Positions 34,935 to 45,301 are shown, numbered from the stretch's first letter. The stretch: 64,000 bases of DNA from JACMLD01 sp039916305 (GCA_039916305.1 JBDSLR010000021.1:62001-126000); one strand, 5' to 3'. The notes: a model not told the origin generated them from the sequence alone. A program made the numbers and translations.

Positions 34935-35071
34935 GACGATCAATATAAAATAGTTATGCAAAATGTGTGCTAATAATACAGGGGAGACTATTACGGAAAT
35001 CAGCCCTGGTCAGCGTCTTTTTGAAGCCAGGTTACAACACTTGCATACACTATCTATTCAGTCTCAAACCT

Positions 35072-37027
35072 TTATTTCAGCACAACAGCCCCTAACGCGG
35101 GCAAATGCACATTTATTTCATACCGGTGGGTGTTTTTGTCCACCAGGGTTACCACCGGGGCCGGGTTAAATACGTCGCCGGTTCCCCAATACTTCTTTTC
35201 ATCGCTGTTGTAGACTTCTTTCCAGCTATCCTTGTCATGTGCATAAACTTTCCAGTCGCGCCGGGTAACCGGCGTCATGTTCAGGATTACCAGCAGGTCG
35301 TTTTCGGGCAAAACCCCTTTGCGGCGGTAAACAATCACCGATTCCTGCCGGTGATCCATATCTATCCATTCAAATCCTTCCCTGCTGAATTGTTTTTCAT
35401 ACAATGCGGGCTCATTACGCAGCAACAGGCATAAGTCGCGCACGCAGTCTTTCATTCCCTTGTGCGGCGCATGTTGCAATAATTCCCAGGGCAGTTCACT
35501 TTTATAATTCCATTCTACCGTACTGCCAAATTCGTTGCCCATAAACAATAATTTACCGCCCGGATGGGTAAACATATAGCTATACAGCAGGCGCAGGTTG
35601 GCAAACTTCTGCCATTCATCACCAGGCATTTTGTAGATCATGGGTGATTTACCATGCACTACCTCATCATGACTAATGGGCAGCATAAAATTTTCATCAT
35701 TGTAATACATCATGCTAAAGGCAAACTTATCCTGGTGGTGCTGCCTTTCTATGGGATCAAGCTTAAAATAATCCAGGGTGTCATGCATCCAGCCCATCAT
35801 CCATTTCATTCCAAAACCTAATCCGCCTGCGGAAGTAGGCCGTGAAACGCCGGGCCAGTCGGTAGATTCTTCGGCAATGGTTTGCACATCCGGGAAATCG
35901 CGGTAGATGGTTTCATTCAAATCCTTGATAAAAGCAATGGCCTCCAGGTTGCCATCACCACCAAATTCATTGGGCTCCCACTGTCCTGCCGTTCTTGAAT
36001 AATTTAATTTCAGCATCGAGGATACTGCATCTACCCGCAGGCTGTCTGCATGAAATTTATCAAACCAGAACCGGGCACTGCTGATAAGAAAAGATTTTAC
36101 TTCTCCCCTTTTATAATTAAAGATGTAGGAATTCCAATCGGGATGATAGCCTTTGCGCATATCTGCATATTCATAGGTATGCGTGCCGTCGAACATAAAA
36201 AGTCCATGGGCATCATATGGAAAATGTGATGGCACCCAATCTAATATTACCCCTATGCCCTGCTGGTGAAATGCTTCAACCAGTCGCATAAAATCCTGCG
36301 GGGATCCAAACCGGGATGTAGGTGCAAAAAAACCTGTGCCCTGGTAGCCCCAGCTACCGTCAAACGGGTGCTCCATTACGGGCATCAACTCTACATGCGT
36401 AAACCCCATTTCTTTTACATAGGGCACCAGCAGTTCCTGCATTTGCGCATATGTGTTGTAGGACTCCTCATCGTTTTTATCCGGGCGCATCCAGCTATTG
36501 AGGTGTACTTCGTATACACTCCAGGGTGCATTAAGGGCATTGTGCGTTTCCCTTGTTTTCATCCAGGCTTCATCCTGCCAGTCATAATGCATGTCCCACG
36601 TAATGGATGCGGTATCGGGGCGCATTTCCCAGAAATTGGCAAAAGGATCGCCCTTATCTGTTTCAACACCCATATAACCAACGATGTGGTATTTGTATAC
36701 TTCACCCAGTGTAAAACCGGGAATGAAACCTTCCCACACGCCACTTTTATCCCAGCGTGCATATAATTCATATTCATCATTCTTCCAGTCGTTAAAATTA
36801 CCTTTTACAGAAACCGCGGTTGCGTTGGGTGCCCATACGGCAAAATAGATACCCCATTGATTGTTGACTTCATTAGAATGAGCGCCCATTTTCTCATACA
36901 GCCTGTAATGGGTACCGTTTTGAAAATTTCGTATGTCCTCATCTGTAAGCAACGAATAATTCCATACTTTTTTGGAAGTGTCTACAAAATTGACCTCTTC
37001 ATAGCGGCGTTCGGCAATCGGTTCCAT
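35072..37027 (-). CDS. glgB: 1,4-alpha-glucan branching enzyme
   Basis: A 651-residue GH13 enzyme that makes alpha-1,6 branches in glycogen. An N-terminal CBM48 domain occupies about residues 40-130 (WGIYFAVWAPNATAVSVKGN). The catalytic (beta/alpha)8 domain has the nucleophile Asp333 in SLRVDAVSSML, the acid/base Glu386 in IAEESTDWPGVSRP, and His453-Asp454-Glu455 in ISHDEVVHGK. The C-terminal all-beta domain is complete. Length is normal for Bacteroidota. Other glycogen genes are not in the window. Confidence 0.97.
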   Translation of the reverse strand: MEPIAERRYEEVNFVDTSKKVWNYSLLTDEDIRNFQNGTHYRLYEKMGAHSNEVNNQWGIYFAVWAPNATAVSVKGNFNDWKNDEYELYARWDKSGVWEGFIPGFTLGEVYKYHIVGYMGVETDKGDPFANFWEMRPDTASITWDMHYDWQDEAWMKTRETHNALNAPWSVYEVHLNSWMRPDKNDEESYNTYAQMQELLVPYVKEMGFTHVELMPVMEHPFDGSWGYQGTGFFAPTSRFGSPQDFMRLVEAFHQQGIGVILDWVPSHFPYDAHGLFMFDGTHTYEYADMRKGYHPDWNSYIFNYKRGEVKSFLISSARFWFDKFHADSLRVDAVSSMLKLNYSRTAGQWEPNEFGGDGNLEAIAFIKDLNETIYRDFPDVQTIAEESTDWPGVSRPTSAGGLGFGMKWMMGWMHDTLDYFKLDPIERQHHQDKFAFSMMYYNDENFMLPISHDEVVHGKSPMIYKMPGDEWQKFANLRLLYSYMFTHPGGKLLFMGNEFGSTVEWNYKSELPWELLQHAPHKGMKDCVRDLCLLLRNEPALYEKQFSREGFEWIDMDHRQESVIVYRRKGVLPENDLLVILNMTPVTRRDWKVYAHDKDSWKEVYNSDEKKYWGTGDVFNPAPVVTLVDKNTHRYEINVHLPALGAVVLK

Positions 37028-37244
37028 GTTAAACTCTTTTTAATAAAAACAAAATAATAATCAATTATGGATTTTTAATCCCTGTGCATCTTACCGCTTA
37101 TCAGCATTAAAATCCTTTAACCTAAAATTAAGACTATGCCCTTTTAAAGTTAGTTTTTTTTAGATGATATTCGGCAATCGTTTATTCCGCCCCCGCATTC
37201 AGATAAACCAATCCATCAACCTTACTAATTCTTCCAACCTGCTT

Positions 37245-40025
37245 ATGAAGAAGATCTTTGTGCTGCTATCCCTGCTGCTTATTGCCGCTACCCGGCTTAG
37301 TGCCCAAAATGCCCTTATAAAAGGCGTAGTAAGTGATACTTCCAGTAAAGAGAGCCTCTCCAATGCTGTTATTTCCATCCTCCGCGCAAAAGATTCCGTT
37401 TTATATAAGTTCACCCGCAGCAATGCACAGGGTAAATTTTCTTTAGGCAAACTGCCCGCCGGAAAATTTATTCTGCTCATTACGTATCCCAAGTATGCAG
37501 ACTTTGTGGAGCAGCTGACCCTTACCGATACATCTTCGCTGAATATGCAGACTATATCGCTTATTTTAAAAGCCAAGCTGCTGGAAGAAGTGGTGATCAA
37601 ACAAAAAATTTCTGCTATTAAAATAAAAGGAGACACCACTGAATTTACAGCGGATAGTTTTCATGTGGAGGCTAACGCAACAGTAGAACAACTACTCAAG
37701 AAATTGCCCGGCATACAGGTAGATAAAAACGGAAAGATTACTGCCCAGGGCGAAACCGTGCAGAAAGTACTGGTAGACGGCGAAGAATTTTTTGGAGATG
37801 ACCCCACCCTGGTTACCCAAAACCTGCGCGCCGATATGATAGACAAAGTGCAGGTATTTGATAAAAAAAGCGACCAGGCTGCATTTACCGGCATAGATGA
37901 TGGCGAAAAAACAAAGACCATTAACCTGAAACTAAAAGATAGTAAGAAAAACGGCTATTTTGGTAAAGTGAATGTAGGTGGCGGGACCGACGGATATTTT
38001 GACAACCAGTTAATGCTAAACCTGTTTAAGAAGAAAAAGAAGTTTTCGGCTTACGGTATATTATCAAACACAGGCAAAACCGGTCTTAACTGGAGCGACC
38101 GCGACAAATACGGTGAAAGTTTTGCCAGCAGCCTCGATTTTGACGAGGCCAGCGGATATTATACTTCCTCTGGTGGTAACAATGATGATTTGGAATCGTG
38201 GGATGGGCAGTACAACGGCCAGGGTTTCCCCTCTGTAAAAACGGGAGGCATCCATTATAATGATAAATGGAATGATGACAAGCAATCAGCCAACTTCAAT
38301 TATAAAATAATGCAGCTGAATATGACGGGTTCAAGCGGTACCAATACGCAATATATCTTGCCTGACACCTTGTACTACAACAGCCAGCGTGAAAATTTTA
38401 ATAACAGGATATTGCGCAACCGGTTAAATGGCAGTTATGAAATACAGCTTGACTCCAGCTCTTCCATAAAAATAAGCGCCAACGGCGGTACTGATCATAA
38501 GGAAACCGACAGTTATTTTACTTCAGAAGCAAGGGCCAGCGACAGTTCGTTGGTAAACCGGGGCAGCCGCAGTATCAGCACTATTGGCGACAACCGCACC
38601 CTGAACAGCAACTTGCTATGGAAGAAAAAATTCCGTAAAAAAGGGCGCACCGTATCCGTTAATCTTAGTGAGAATTATGAAAAGGGCAGCTCAGACGGCT
38701 TTCTGTTTGCGAATAATAAATTTTTTAAAGGCGATAGCATCATTACTGACCAGAATAAACAATACAACAATGAAGCGCTGTCCTTTAATTCAAAAATCAC
38801 GTATTCAGAACCACTCTCCGCTGCCTCCTCCATCATAGCCAACTATGGCGTGTCTGTAAACAACAGCATATCGAACAGGAATTCATTTAATAAATCCTCC
38901 GGTGGAAAGTATGATTCATACGACAGCGTGTACAGCAATGATTATAAATTCAATGTATTCACCCACCGCGCCGGTCTGACTTATAACCTCATTAAAAAGA
39001 AAGTCCGGTTTAATGTTGGTAATAATATTGGCATTACCAGTTTTAATCAGCGGGATGTACGCGCAGATACAGCCGTAAAAAGAAATTTCGTAAACTGGTT
39101 CCCGCAGGCCAATTTCACTTATTCGTTCAGCTCGCAGAAAAGATTATCGTTCCGGTACAATGGCTCTACTTCGCAGCCATCCATTCAGCAGATACAACCT
39201 ACCCGCACCAATGATGACCCGCTGAATATTACCATTGGCAACCCACTGTTAAAACCAGCTTTCAGCAGCAACCTGGGCGCTAATTTTTACTCTTACAAAG
39301 TACTCACAGAAACAGATATTTATGGTAGCATCAACTACCGGTTTACAGACAACGCCATCGGCGGCAGCAGTAAGGTGGACTCTAATGGAAAAAGGACCTA
39401 TCAATCTGTTAACCTGGACGGCAACCGCTCCATTTCCGGCTATTTTGGCTATGGTTTCAAAATTAAAAAGCCAAATATCAGGATTGGCTTTAACGGACAG
39501 ATTTACCAGAACCGCAATGCCGGTATTGTAAACAACTTAATGAATATAACCAACAGCAGCAATTACACATTGGGAACCGATATTAATAAATCAAAAGACA
39601 AGAAATTTGATATCCGGTTGGGCATATCCGCTACCTATACAAACAGCAGCTCATCTATACAGAGCAGTATAAAAAATAATTATTTCACCTTTAGTATACA
39701 GCCCAATATTGACATCTTTCTGCCGAAGAAATTTCAGCTGCATACCGATGCGGACGCTAATCTAAGGCAAAAAACAAGTGTATTTAATTACAATACCAAT
39801 GTGGTTCTCTGGAACGCGTGGATAGGAAAGAAATTTTTTAAGAACGATGCCCTGCTGTTAAAAGCGTCCGGTAATGATTTGCTTAACCAGAACACCGGTT
39901 TTAACAGGAATGTGATGAGTAATTTTATTTCTCAAAACACCTATAGCACCATACAACGGTATTTTATGATCTCGTTGATTTGGAATTTTAACAAGGCCGG
40001 CACACCGGCACCACCCAATAATTAA
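37245..40025 (+). CDS. TonB-dependent-receptor-like outer-membrane beta-barrel protein
   Basis: A 926-residue protein starting at the ATG at 37245 with signal peptide MKKIFVLLSLLLIAATRLSAQ. A carboxypeptidase-regulatory-like domain (IKGVVSDTSSKESLSNAVIS) and a plug-like segment (VEQLLKKLPGIQVDKNGKIT, VLVDGEEFFGDDPTLVTQNL) precede a large barrel rich in Asn, Ser and Tyr. It belongs to the outer-membrane beta-barrel family that is typically paired with GLPGLI-domain proteins. The GLPGLI gene follows after 16 bases, so they are co-transcribed. The ligand is unknown; an earlier in-frame ATG at 37164 would disrupt the signal peptide. Confidence 0.9.
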   Translation: MKKIFVLLSLLLIAATRLSAQNALIKGVVSDTSSKESLSNAVISILRAKDSVLYKFTRSNAQGKFSLGKLPAGKFILLITYPKYADFVEQLTLTDTSSLNMQTISLILKAKLLEEVVIKQKISAIKIKGDTTEFTADSFHVEANATVEQLLKKLPGIQVDKNGKITAQGETVQKVLVDGEEFFGDDPTLVTQNLRADMIDKVQVFDKKSDQAAFTGIDDGEKTKTINLKLKDSKKNGYFGKVNVGGGTDGYFDNQLMLNLFKKKKKFSAYGILSNTGKTGLNWSDRDKYGESFASSLDFDEASGYYTSSGGNNDDLESWDGQYNGQGFPSVKTGGIHYNDKWNDDKQSANFNYKIMQLNMTGSSGTNTQYILPDTLYYNSQRENFNNRILRNRLNGSYEIQLDSSSSIKISANGGTDHKETDSYFTSEARASDSSLVNRGSRSISTIGDNRTLNSNLLWKKKFRKKGRTVSVNLSENYEKGSSDGFLFANNKFFKGDSIITDQNKQYNNEALSFNSKITYSEPLSAASSIIANYGVSVNNSISNRNSFNKSSGGKYDSYDSVYSNDYKFNVFTHRAGLTYNLIKKKVRFNVGNNIGITSFNQRDVRADTAVKRNFVNWFPQANFTYSFSSQKRLSFRYNGSTSQPSIQQIQPTRTNDDPLNITIGNPLLKPAFSSNLGANFYSYKVLTETDIYGSINYRFTDNAIGGSSKVDSNGKRTYQSVNLDGNRSISGYFGYGFKIKKPNIRIGFNGQIYQNRNAGIVNNLMNITNSSNYTLGTDINKSKDKKFDIRLGISATYTNSSSSIQSSIKNNYFTFSIQPNIDIFLPKKFQLHTDADANLRQKTSVFNYNTNVVLWNAWIGKKFFKNDALLLKASGNDLLNQNTGFNRNVMSNFISQNTYSTIQRYFMISLIWNFNKAGTPAPPNN

Positions 40026-40041
40026 CCGGTAAAAAAATGTT

Positions 40042-40785
40042 ATGAAAGCGATACAATATTTTTTTCTGTGCTGCCTTATGTTGGCCAGCATGGGTTTAAA
40101 AGCCCAAAACAACATTTTTCTGCAAGAAGGTAAAATAGAATTTGAGAAAAAAGTAAACCTTTATTCAATGATGGATGAAGGTGATTCCTGGAGTGAGTTG
40201 CAGAAAAAAACGATGCCCAAATTCAAGAGCACGTATTTTGATCTTTATTTTTCAAAAAACAGGACCATCTACCAGCCCGGTCGGGACAACCCGGACAATA
40301 ACAAACTCTGGGGGGATAATGTGGCGGGAGAAAATGTTGTGTATTCCGAGCTGGACAGCAGCAGGAGTACCAGCCAGAAAAAAGTATTTGAAACCGTTTT
40401 CCTTTTAAAGGACAGCACCCGTAAAATACAATGGAAGATTACCGATGAAAACAGGGTGATTGCCGGCTTTCAGTGCAGGCGTGCCAACGCCCTTATTATG
40501 GATTCTATTTACGTAGTGGCGTTTTACACGGATGATATTATAGCGCCCGGCGGGCCAGAATCTTTTACTGGATTGCCTGGTATGATACTGGGCGTATCGC
40601 TGCCCCACCAGCATGTCACCTGGTTTGCTACCAAAGTTGCTGCGCGCCCGGTTACCGCATCAGAATTAAAAGAGCCCAGCAAGGGAAAAAAAGTTACCAC
40701 GGCTTCTATGATTGAATCATTGAAGGATGTAATGAAAGACTGGGGAAAATATAAGCAACGGAACCTGGAAGCGGTGATGTTATAG
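40042..40785 (+). CDS. GLPGLI-family secreted protein
   Basis: A 247-residue protein with a signal peptide ending LASMGLKAQ. It carries the family motif ESFTGLPGMILGVSLPHQHV near residues 173-192, preceded by a beta-rich N-terminal half (IEFEKKVNLYSMMDEGDSWS). GLPGLI proteins accompany large outer-membrane barrels in Bacteroidota; no biochemical function is defined. It lies directly downstream of such a barrel, 16 bases after its stop, which fits a cooperative role at the outer membrane. A REP-like repeat follows. Confidence 0.92.
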   Translation: MKAIQYFFLCCLMLASMGLKAQNNIFLQEGKIEFEKKVNLYSMMDEGDSWSELQKKTMPKFKSTYFDLYFSKNRTIYQPGRDNPDNNKLWGDNVAGENVVYSELDSSRSTSQKKVFETVFLLKDSTRKIQWKITDENRVIAGFQCRRANALIMDSIYVVAFYTDDIIAPGGPESFTGLPGMILGVSLPHQHVTWFATKVAARPVTASELKEPSKGKKVTTASMIESLKDVMKDWGKYKQRNLEAVML

Positions 40786-40872
40786 GCTAAAGGTTTAACA
40801 GAGAAAAGGAGTTAAGAGCCGCCCTCAGCCCTGGATTGCTACTATGCGTTGCGAAGTCTACTCTTTTTCGCT

Positions 40873-41013
40873 TGTCATCCTGAGGAACGAAGGATCCTGG
40901 CGTCTCTGAATAAGCAAAAGACTGCTATTATTTTTTTCATTGCGAAAGGAAACTACAAATCGCAAGATTCATTCATGCGGGATCCATCAGATGCTTCGTT
41001 CCTCAGCATGACA
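40873..41013. repeat. REP/MITE-like element, full copy, 141 bp
   Basis: Left arm 40873-40896 and right arm 40990-41013 are the same 24-base inverted ends as at 9179-9315, and AAAAGACTGCTATT and TTTCATTGCGAA blocks are shared. It lies in the 346-base gap between the GLPGLI gene and the 3' end of priA, which otherwise holds no gene. Confidence 0.8.
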
Positions 41014-41131
41014 AGAGAGGTGAGCAGCTCACTGAATGATGCTATTGGCAGGCAATATGAGCAGCACCTGACGGGATTATTCCTAGCTGGCAACATCCAA
41101 TACATAAACCATAAGCTAAAGGGAACTACTG

Positions 41132-43705
41132 CTACACCGGATCAATATCCGGCACCACCTGCACACTGCGGAAGCGCTTATCTGCATACATCAGTGCAGT
41201 TGTTGTATAAATCAATTGCTTGGCCTGCTGAATGGTTGCACTGTCTTTGGGCAACTTTAACATCAGTTCCATTAAGAATAAATTACGCACTTTATTTACC
41301 ACCGGCTGCGCCGGACCAATCATATAATTACCCAGGTACTGTTTTAGTTGCGCAGCAAAGAACAAGGCCGCAGCATGCACCACCTCTGCGTTTTTATGCC
41401 TGAACAGTATATTGACAATACGCGAAAACGGCGGATAAAAGAACTGTTTGCGCCCCTCAATTTCTTCCTGGTAAAAGCTGGTATAATCATGCTGTTGCAC
41501 TTTCAGTAATACCGGGTGACTGGGATTGCGCACCTGCACCAGCACCCTGCCCTGCACATCCTTTCTGCCGGCGCGGCCACTCACCTGTTCCATCAGCTGA
41601 AACCCCCTTTCATTTACCCTGAAATCAGTAAATCCTAATATCGCATCGGCATCCAGTATGCCTACCAGTTCTACGTTTTCAAAATCAAGCCCCTTCACCA
41701 CCATTTGCGTACCTACTAAAATGTCTACCCGCGCCTGCTCAAACAATTGTATCAGCGCATCATGGCCATGTTTGCCTTTTATGCTGTCCGCGTCCATCCG
41801 TGCAATCTTTGCCTGCGGAAAAAACTCCTGCAATACTTCTTCTATTTTTTCGGTACCAAAATTTTGCTGTGCAAACAAATGATTACCGCAGGCCTCACAG
41901 GTATGCACCAGCGGGTAAACCGTACCGCAATAATGGCAGAGCAGCTTGCCTTTTGTTTTATGGTAACTGAGTGATACATCGCACTGTTTGCAATGCGGTA
42001 TCCAGCCACAGGTCTGGCATACCTGGTAAGGCGAATACCCCCTGCGGTTCTGGAAAAGTATCACCTGCCGTCCATGCTGCAGGCTTTGCGCAATAGCGTC
42101 CTGCATCGGAGGAGAAATTATCACCTTACTTCTGTCCGGCATTTTGATCTGCCGCGTGTCCACCAATTCTATGATGGGCATGGCGATATTGCCAAAACGC
42201 TCATTCAGCGCTACCAATCCATACTTGCCATTTACGGCGTTGTAATAGCTCTCCACCGAAGGTGTGGCACTACCCAGTAAAACCTTGGCACCAAACAGGG
42301 AAGCAAAGTACACGCCTGCGTCGCGGGCATGATAGCGGGGCGCTGGATCCTGCTGCTTATAAGACGTATCGTGTTCTTCATCGCAGATAACCAGTCCCAG
42401 GTTATGAAAAGGCAGAAATAATGAAGACCGGGCGCCGAGCACTACCCGGGCTTCCCCGCTTTTTACTTTATTCCAGATCTCTACTCTCTCATTCTGGCTG
42501 AATTTAGAATGGTAGATTAAAATGTATCCACCAAAATGCTTCTGCAACCGGCGTATGACCTGCGCCGTGAGTGCTATCTCGGGCAGCATGTATAAAACCT
42601 GCTTGCCCTGCTGCAGCATTTCTTCCATCAGTTTCATGTACAGCTGCGTTTTACCGCTCGAGGTAACACCATGCAGCAGGCAAACATTTTTTTGTTGAAA
42701 TTCCTGACGCACCTGCTGCAGGGCTGTTTCCTGGGCATCGCTTAAAACAAAATCTAAAGTAATGTTTTTAGGCAGCGGTTTAAGCCTGTCTACTGATCTT
42801 TTCTCCAGCAGCAGCACATTTTTATCGGCCAGGCCTTTGAGCTGGGCAGCAGAAGCGCCTGATTTTTTAAGGAGTGCTGTTTGCGTTACCTCCCCTTCTG
42901 TTTTTGCAATGTGTAAAAATGCCAGCAGCAATTCCATTTGTTTGGGTGCACGGCCCCAGTTGTTCAGCAGTTCGCTCAACTGCTCATCTGTATCATATTG
43001 CGGGTTCAGCAATACATAGGTTTCCTTTTTTTCTTTGTAGGTGGCTTTTAATTCCTCCCATACAAAACAAACACGTTTATCAATCAGGCGTTTTATAACC
43101 GGGTACACATGGCTGGCATCCAGCACCTGCTGCACTTCAGCCAGCTTCAGTTCTTTTTTTATAAGCAATGCTTCTGCTACCAGGAATTCATCATTGTCCA
43201 GCCCGCTGAAATCATCTCCCACTTCTTCATTGTACAGCAAAATGGTTTCACTGCTCAGTTTAAAATGCGTAGGCAGTGCCGCCTGCATCACTTCACCTTC
43301 ACTGCACAAATAGTAATTGGCTATCCATTGCCACAGGCTCTGCTGCTGCGGAAAAACAATGGGCTCCGTATCCAGTACATTTAAAATTTCTTTGGGTGTA
43401 AATGCAGCGGGCGCCTCTGTGTGTACACGCTTAACGAGGCCCGCATATTTTTTGTTTTTCAGCACCACTTCTACCCGGCAGCCGGGTTTTACCGCTTCGG
43501 CCAAATGGGCAGGTATAGCCCAGGTGTAATTGCGTGGCAGTGCCAGCGGAATGATCACTTCCGCGAAAACGGTATGCTTTACAAATATTATTTCGTTCGT
43601 ATTTTCTGTTTCGTTTCCCAAATTTGATATTGCTGATTTTGCGATTGCGTGATATTGAGATTTGAATGTTATTGTCAGTTTGGTTATTCTTTTTCCATTG
43701 CTCAT
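41132..43705 (-). CDS. priA: Primosomal replication restart helicase PriA
   Basis: An 857-residue 3'-5' DNA helicase that reloads the replisome at stalled forks. The 3' DNA-binding domain begins at HTVFAEVIIPLALPRNY near residue 44. Walker A is HGVTSSGKTQLY (about 345-355), the DEAH box is VICDEEHDTSYK, and the zinc-binding loop carries paired cysteines (CQTCGWIPHCKQC, LLCHYCGTVYPL, HTCEACGNH). The helicase C-terminal and C-terminal domains are complete. About 43 residues precede the usual N-terminus; no later ATG exists, although a TTG near residue 29 could be the true start. Confidence 0.96.
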   Translation of the reverse strand: MSNGKRITKLTITFKSQYHAIAKSAISNLGNETENTNEIIFVKHTVFAEVIIPLALPRNYTWAIPAHLAEAVKPGCRVEVVLKNKKYAGLVKRVHTEAPAAFTPKEILNVLDTEPIVFPQQQSLWQWIANYYLCSEGEVMQAALPTHFKLSSETILLYNEEVGDDFSGLDNDEFLVAEALLIKKELKLAEVQQVLDASHVYPVIKRLIDKRVCFVWEELKATYKEKKETYVLLNPQYDTDEQLSELLNNWGRAPKQMELLLAFLHIAKTEGEVTQTALLKKSGASAAQLKGLADKNVLLLEKRSVDRLKPLPKNITLDFVLSDAQETALQQVRQEFQQKNVCLLHGVTSSGKTQLYMKLMEEMLQQGKQVLYMLPEIALTAQVIRRLQKHFGGYILIYHSKFSQNERVEIWNKVKSGEARVVLGARSSLFLPFHNLGLVICDEEHDTSYKQQDPAPRYHARDAGVYFASLFGAKVLLGSATPSVESYYNAVNGKYGLVALNERFGNIAMPIIELVDTRQIKMPDRSKVIISPPMQDAIAQSLQHGRQVILFQNRRGYSPYQVCQTCGWIPHCKQCDVSLSYHKTKGKLLCHYCGTVYPLVHTCEACGNHLFAQQNFGTEKIEEVLQEFFPQAKIARMDADSIKGKHGHDALIQLFEQARVDILVGTQMVVKGLDFENVELVGILDADAILGFTDFRVNERGFQLMEQVSGRAGRKDVQGRVLVQVRNPSHPVLLKVQQHDYTSFYQEEIEGRKQFFYPPFSRIVNILFRHKNAEVVHAAALFFAAQLKQYLGNYMIGPAQPVVNKVRNLFLMELMLKLPKDSATIQQAKQLIYTTTALMYADKRFRSVQVVPDIDPV

Positions 43706-43793
43706 GGCCGCTGTACCACGTTTAGCGTTTACGTGCTATCAACCGTGCCGGGTTAACCGTTTGCTATAAACGTTTGTCTACAGCCGTAGACGC

Positions 43794-44576
43794 TTAGCTT
43801 TCGCGAAAGTTTTCAACCGTGGCACGGCGGCTATCAACTTCTTCCAGCGCTTTCTCCATCATCGCATGTACATGCTCTTTCAGCAAGGGCAAATCATCCG
43901 CCGTTAATCCTTCTACCGGCACTTCTTCCAAAAAAATTGCCCTGCATACGCCCGGTGTAAATGTAAAAGGGCTCTTGTAATGCAAGCGCTTTACCGTATC
44001 CGGAAAAATAACCGGCAGCAGCGGCGTTTGCGTTTCTATGGCGATGCGGAAAGCGCCGTCGTAAAATTCCTTTAGGGTTTTGCCGCTGGTATTGAAAGTG
44101 CCTTCGGGAAAAATAAAAACGGAAATGCCTCTTTTTAAAATAGATTTTAACTGCAGCACACTTTTTTTACGGTTTTCCGGACTGCTGCGATCTACCATCA
44201 CTGCTGCGTTCCGGTACAAATAACCAAACAGCGGCACTTTGGCAATTTCTGCCTTGCCCAGCGGACGTGTAGGCTGGCGGATGATTTTTACTATCATGGG
44301 TATATCCATATAAGAAATATGGTTGGCCACAAAAATATAATGCGCACCCTTTAGCGGCGCCGCCGTCTGCTGTATTTTTTTTGATCGCAATCCTATCAAC
44401 AAAAACCATAGATCTGACCAGGCGCTGCAGATGCGGTAGATCATGTTGCCGCCATTCACTTTTCCAAAAAAGGAGGCGACAATAACAAACGGGAAAATAA
44501 CCAGCAATAATAATGCAAAGCTGAGCATGGCATAGATGCTATAGAGAACCTGTAAAACTTTCAACAAAAATTTCAT
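43794..44576 (-). CDS. 1-acyl-sn-glycerol-3-phosphate acyltransferase (PlsC-type)
   Basis: A 260-residue membrane acyltransferase. One or two N-terminal hydrophobic segments (residues 7-36) precede the NHISYMDIP motif (the HX4D block), FVANHIS, and the FPEGTFN motif that binds the phosphate, with PLLPVIFPDTV as a further block. It probably adds the second acyl chain to lysophosphatidate in phospholipid synthesis, though other acceptors are known for the family. The DUF4258 gene ends 17 bases upstream on the same strand. Confidence 0.9.
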   Translation of the reverse strand: MKFLLKVLQVLYSIYAMLSFALLLLVIFPFVIVASFFGKVNGGNMIYRICSAWSDLWFLLIGLRSKKIQQTAAPLKGAHYIFVANHISYMDIPMIVKIIRQPTRPLGKAEIAKVPLFGYLYRNAAVMVDRSSPENRKKSVLQLKSILKRGISVFIFPEGTFNTSGKTLKEFYDGAFRIAIETQTPLLPVIFPDTVKRLHYKSPFTFTPGVCRAIFLEEVPVEGLTADDLPLLKEHVHAMMEKALEEVDSRRATVENFRES

Positions 44577-44593
44577 AAATGATGGGGTACTTA

Positions 44594-45028
44594 TTATTGC
44601 TCATGTTTATTGTCATCGCCCGGGCAATGACATTCAAAGTCTTTGTCTAAGTCTATGCAGGTAACCACTTTTGTTTTATAATCGCATTGGGCAAATACAA
44701 TACGCAGGTGCTGTTTCTCCGCTGAATAACCTTCTACGGCGTACGTGGGACAAGGACGACCGCCCGCTTCACTTTTACGGTAATTTATCTGCCCGTTTTG
44801 CAAGATGTATTTTACCTCTTCCGGGGTAACCTGCCGGCAATCCATGCGGCATTTTGCATGCTGGGTATATTCAAGATAGCTCACCCTTCTGTCCAACCCA
44901 TTATTACGGTTTATATTATCCGTTATAGTTGGCTGGTCCTTAACGGTTGTATTGCTGCAGCGTTTAACCAACAGTGCAGCTACTACCAGTACCGCTAAGA
45001 ATATATAAGGAATTGCTTTGTTATTCAT
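44594..45028 (-). CDS. DUF4258 protein with N-terminal membrane anchor
   Basis: A 144-residue protein starting at the ATG at 45028. A membrane anchor or signal segment (AIPYIFLAVLVVAALLVKRC) is followed by a DUF4258 domain (HAKCRMDCRQVTPEEVKYIL, the GQINYRKSEAGGRPCPTYAV block, then LRIVFAQCDYKTKVVTCIDL). The C-terminal tail FECHCPGDDNKHEQ is unusual, with closely spaced Cys and His. DUF4258 domains resemble toxin-antitoxin RelE-like folds in some proteins, but no such role is evident here. A TAGATTTG element lies upstream. Confidence 0.8.
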   Translation of the reverse strand: MNNKAIPYIFLAVLVVAALLVKRCSNTTVKDQPTITDNINRNNGLDRRVSYLEYTQHAKCRMDCRQVTPEEVKYILQNGQINYRKSEAGGRPCPTYAVEGYSAEKQHLRIVFAQCDYKTKVVTCIDLDKDFECHCPGDDNKHEQ

Positions 45029-45089
45029 TGCATCATTTGAATGTTGATTCCGTCCGGCAGGCATAATGTTAATATACCCGCTCTAAAAA

Positions 45090-45097
45090 CAAATCTA
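45090..45097 (-). promoter_or_regulatory. Putative -7 promoter element TAGATTTG for the DUF4258-plsC pair
   Basis: Matches TAnnTTTG on the minus strand, 61 bases before the ATG, in the gap shared with the divergent mtaB gene. No clear -33 element. Confidence 0.4.
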
Positions 45098-45301
45098 AGG
45101 GCTGCAATCTACATTGAAACAAGGAACTGGGAATTTGTTATTGGCACACAGTCCGTTGGGGGCTGTTTCACCATATATCGACCGGAAGACCGGCTTAGCA
45201 AGATTGATTTTGCGGTGTTTTTTTATGCGTACCCAGGGCACATGGACAGGGTTTCAAATTTCCGGGTTTACGATTCCCTATTCCTGGTTACCTTCGCGCT
45301 C

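Noticed and set aside
45041..45301. 87-residue N-terminal extension of MtaB
   Set aside because: It lies in the shared promoter gap with the divergent DUF4258 gene, and the family begins at METAKTVAFHTLGC.
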